From JAKLQR01 sp963753165 (GTDB taxonomy: Bacteria > Nitrospirota > Thermodesulfovibrionia > Thermodesulfovibrionales > SM23-35), in contig CAVWBP010000002.1 in NCBI GenBank assembly GCA_963753165.1, forward strand, positions 186,001 through 250,000: a stretch of DNA of 64,000 nt, given 5' to 3'. Position 1 is the first letter of the stretch. Each line of letters starts with the position of its first letter. The notes beneath the pieces were generated by a model. That model searched no databases. It saw only the letters and a program-made list of their open reading frames with translations, and was not told where the DNA came from. The position numbers were made by a program, and so were the translations under genes. Positions 61,654-64,000 of this stretch are shown here, piece after piece.

Positions 61654-63430
61654 GCCCCAGGAAGAACAGCAGCCTGCTTCGGTGCAGGTCGAGATCGAAG
61701 AAGAACCTGCTCTTCCGGTAAAGGAAAAGAAACAGGCAGGGCCCCCAACGGTAAGTTTCTTCTTTGATGACGCGGATATCTTTGAAGTGGCACAGACAAT
61801 CTTCGCAGACGTGCTCAAGGTGAATTACCTTATTGATCCCCAGGTGAAGGGCAGGGTGAATTTCAGGACGGTCACCCCGATACCGAAAGATGAAGTCCTC
61901 CCGGTCATGGAGATTATCTTCAGGCTCAACGGAATTGGGTTCGTTGAAGAGGGGGGGCTTTACAGAATCATTCCCCTTACTGAAGTCCCGAGAGAACTGG
62001 TCTATGCACAGATAGGAAAAACCCCGGACAAGGTGTCCATCGAAATGTTTACCTTCAAAAATCTGGACTTGAAGGAATCTCTGCCCGATATCGAAAATGC
62101 ACTGGGACTGCACCTGAAGGGAGGCACGGTAAGGATCATCCCCTTCTATCGCATGAATGCGCTGCTCGTCGTGGCGTCTTCACCGGAACAACTTGGATAT
62201 ATAAAACAGTGGGTGGCTACCTTTGACAACATGTTTGCGGTTGCCCGGCCAAAGATTTATGTGTATCCGTTGCAGAACAGCAAAGCTACCCATATCGCTT
62301 CACTCCTCCAGTCAATTTTTACCGGGACGCAATCCACCGCTTCTTCGACAACTGCCGCGAAAACAGAGTCGGCAAAAACTGCCGGAAAAACCAGTGCTCC
62401 CGCGCCTTCTTCTGCCGCACCGCAAACCGGCGCTGCTGCAACAGTCACCGGCGGAGGAAACTTTGTATCTTCAGAGGCCAGGATTTTTGCGGATGAGATA
62501 ACCAACACATTGATTATCCTTGCGAACCCTACGGACTATGCATTTATCGATGAGACGATCAAGAAGATCGATATCATGCCAAGGCAGGTGGTTATCGAAG
62601 GGCTTATCGCACGGGTAGACCTGATCGATAACCTCAGTTTCGGCTTCTCCTGGTCATTGCAGTCAGATTTAAAAATTCACGACGTGAAACCCTTTAGCCG
62701 CGATATAAACCTGGGCGGAGACTTCTTCAGCAAACCATTGGGGACAACCTATAATACCGGCGCGGGCGACGGATTCACCTTTGTCGGGACAGACCCGTCC
62801 GGCATTGTGCGGGCCCGCCTCACGGCAGCGCTCAAGGATTCAAAAGCCAAAATCCTTGCAGCGCCGCACATCCTGGTGTCCGACAACAGGGAGGCGAGGA
62901 TACAGGTCGGATCGCAGATACCGCTTGCCACGCAGACATCAACGGGAATCGAGACTACCACGACGGTAACCTCCACCATCCAGTATAAAGATATCGGGAT
63001 TATCCTCAACGTGAAGCCGCAGATCAATGACAGCGGACTGGTTGCCCTGGAAATAACCCAGGAAGTTTCCTCACTCGGAGATAATGTGAAGGTTGCAGGT
63101 CAGGATTTTGCTTCAATAAACAAAACAGAGTCCACCACGAACCTCGTCGCGCAGGACGGAGAGACGATTATCATCGGGGGGCTGATACGGGAGGATGCAA
63201 CAAAGTCCAAAGACGGCATCCCGATCCTCAGCAAGATCCCTATCCTGGGACATCTCTTTTCGAATACGACGGATAATACCCAGAGGACTGAACTCATCAT
63301 TCTGCTTACGCCGCATGTGATAAGGAACCAGAGAGAAGCCGGGAAAGTGACTATCGACTACATTGACAGATACCAGGGGACTACCAAGGATGAGGCGCTA
63401 AAAGAGTTCATCAAAGAGAAAATCCAATGA
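61631..63430 (+). CDS. gspD: type II secretion / pilus secretin GspD-like, main part
   Basis: 599 residues. An N0-type domain (VSFFFDDADIFEVAQTIFADVLKVNYLIDP, about 43-115) is followed by N1-like repeats (VYPLQNSKATHIASLL...), an Ala/Thr-rich linker (about 232-275) and the secretin core: VVIEGLIARVD, LTAALKDSKAKILAAPHILVSDN, QVGSQIPLAT, IGIILNVKPQIND and LVAQDGETIIIGGLIR, ending IPILGHLF and LIILLTPHVI. It forms the outer-membrane pore. The TTG at 61631 is not a plausible start because export needs the signal peptide at 61333. The ExeA-like ATPase at 24554 could assist it. Confidence 0.88.
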   Translation: MMHQQELEPQEEQQPASVQVEIEEEPALPVKEKKQAGPPTVSFFFDDADIFEVAQTIFADVLKVNYLIDPQVKGRVNFRTVTPIPKDEVLPVMEIIFRLNGIGFVEEGGLYRIIPLTEVPRELVYAQIGKTPDKVSIEMFTFKNLDLKESLPDIENALGLHLKGGTVRIIPFYRMNALLVVASSPEQLGYIKQWVATFDNMFAVARPKIYVYPLQNSKATHIASLLQSIFTGTQSTASSTTAAKTESAKTAGKTSAPAPSSAAPQTGAAATVTGGGNFVSSEARIFADEITNTLIILANPTDYAFIDETIKKIDIMPRQVVIEGLIARVDLIDNLSFGFSWSLQSDLKIHDVKPFSRDINLGGDFFSKPLGTTYNTGAGDGFTFVGTDPSGIVRARLTAALKDSKAKILAAPHILVSDNREARIQVGSQIPLATQTSTGIETTTTVTSTIQYKDIGIILNVKPQINDSGLVALEITQEVSSLGDNVKVAGQDFASINKTESTTNLVAQDGETIIIGGLIREDATKSKDGIPILSKIPILGHLFSNTTDNTQRTELIILLTPHVIRNQREAGKVTIDYIDRYQGTTKDEALKEFIKEKIQ

Positions 63431-63488
63431 GAGATGAGCGGCAGAAGAATGAACCTGGGTAGCTTCCCCGTTGGCTGAACATTCCCCA

Positions 63489-64000
63489 ATGCTTCAGGAA
63501 TCAGAGATTATCCCCTTTCATTGTTCCCCTCCCGTCGGAGAGAAGATTCTCGTCCTTGCACCGCATCCCGATGACGAAACGCTCGGATGCGGCGGAACGA
63601 TATATCTTCTCGTCAAAGCGAAGAAACAGGTGAAGGTTGTTTTTCTTACGAGCGGTGACAAAGCAGAGCCGCTTCATCCCTTGTCTGCAAAGAAGCATGG
63701 GGAACAACACATTACCGACTATTCCCTTATGCGGGAGAAGGAAGCAATCAAGGCGCTTAAAGTTTTGCAGGTGTTTGATTGTGAATTTCTTCGGTTCCCT
63801 GACCGGGAACTCTCTGCCTGTTCCCGGAGCGCTCTTCAAAAGATTGTTCAAATTCTCCGGGAATATGTCCCTGATACGATTTATAGTCCCTCTCCTCTCG
63901 AGCTGAATCCTGATCACAGAGCTACGGCTGCGTTTGCGATTGAAATGCACAGAACAATGGCGCAGTCAGGCATGGCAGGACACCTTACTCTTTTACGAGG
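63489..64000 (+). CDS. PIG-L/LmbE-family N-acetylglucosaminyl deacetylase (3' end outside window)
   Basis: The frame is open from the ATG at 63489 to the window edge, giving at least 170 residues. The zinc-binding motif APHPDDETLGCGGT (about residue 26) and the second motif SPLELNPDHRAT (about 145) identify the family, which removes acetyl groups from GlcNAc-containing substrates. Following a secretin and a glycosyltransferase cluster, a role in glycan tailoring is plausible but unproven. Confidence 0.9.
   Translation, partial: MLQESEIIPFHCSPPVGEKILVLAPHPDDETLGCGGTIYLLVKAKKQVKVVFLTSGDKAEPLHPLSAKKHGEQHITDYSLMREKEAIKALKVLQVFDCEFLRFPDRELSACSRSALQKIVQILREYVPDTIYSPSPLELNPDHRATAAFAIEMHRTMAQSGMAGHLTLLR

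Noticed and set aside
63501..63950. 149-codon open frame on the minus strand at the right edge
   Set aside because: The plus strand carries an open PIG-L deacetylase with both zinc motifs across the same bases.
1..64000. CRISPR array, rRNA operon, prophage or intact transposase
   Set aside because: No regularly spaced direct repeats, rRNA-like sequence, phage structural gene or transposase domain was seen on either strand; the repeats found are short inverted elements only.

Overview
The window reads as a contiguous piece of a chromosome from a Gram-negative (diderm), probably anaerobic bacterium. The gene set (secretin and ExeA-like ATPase, YdbH/YdbL-type envelope proteins, archaeal-type phosphoglycerate mutase next to homoserine dehydrogenase, short ThiC, LarB, ferredoxin-like proteins, GlnRS together with GatAB) fits Nitrospirota (Thermodesulfovibrio-like) or a deltaproteobacterial lineage. 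This is inference from gene content; no 16S rRNA or taxonomic search was possible. Coding density is high and most genes sit in short operons with 4-bp ATGA overlaps.

Layout. 1-1850: end of a YdbH/AsmA-type protein, a DUF1318 (YdbL-like) lipoprotein and an L,D-transpeptidase. 2000-3400 (-): a protease-like/TPR protein broken by a frameshift. 3500-7800: a MacAB-type tripartite exporter (adaptor, ATPase, two permeases). 7800-10170: LysE exporter, SagB-type nitroreductase and an unusual Cys-rich ferredoxin-like protein. 10300-13900 (-): homoserine dehydrogenase, MoeB/ThiF-like E1 and an archaeal-type iPGM (candidate homoserine kinase). 14000-16400: lipoyl synthase and an aminotransferase. 17000-22150 (-): a metallophosphoesterase lipoprotein, MazG and RNase R. 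22200-27300: a large TPR protein, ExeA-like ATPase, a lipoprotein and RadA. 27500-31830: a broken 7TM-PAS sensor, an M24 peptidase, a beta-barrel protein and a methyltransferase. 32080-36360 (-): a TPP-riboswitch-controlled thiamine operon thiS-thiG-thiE-thiC-thiD carrying two inserted MITE-like elements. 36400-43540 (-): LarB, gltX-glnS-gpsA, tilS and an HNH protein. 43660-46042 (-): ybaB, dnaX and the SRP RNA. 46050-47900: a small block bounded by a tRNA-Ser gene and a duplicate of that tRNA's 3' end, holding two divergent genes that share a Cys-rich VYVP tail. 48100-51000 (-): gatB (frameshifted) and gatA. 51129-61042 (+): a nine-ORF glycosyltransferase/methyltransferase cluster for a surface glycan. 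61333-63430: a GspD-type secretin, also frameshifted. 63489-end: a PIG-L deacetylase running off the edge.

Two themes stand out. First, five coding regions are each split by an apparent single-base indel (protease-TPR, 7TM-PAS sensor, gatB, GT2, gspD). Because gatB and gspD are normally intact, residual assembly indels are the simplest explanation, but each site should be checked. Second, the intergenic spaces carry several families of short dispersed inverted repeats. One copy has 15-bp terminal inverted repeats and a perfect 6-bp target duplication that ends on the thiS stop codon. No CRISPR array, phage module, transposase gene or rRNA is visible. The most original signals are the tRNA-Ser-bounded block with its shared Cys/VYVP tail, the MITE insertion at the thiS stop, and the hom/E1/iPGM cluster.
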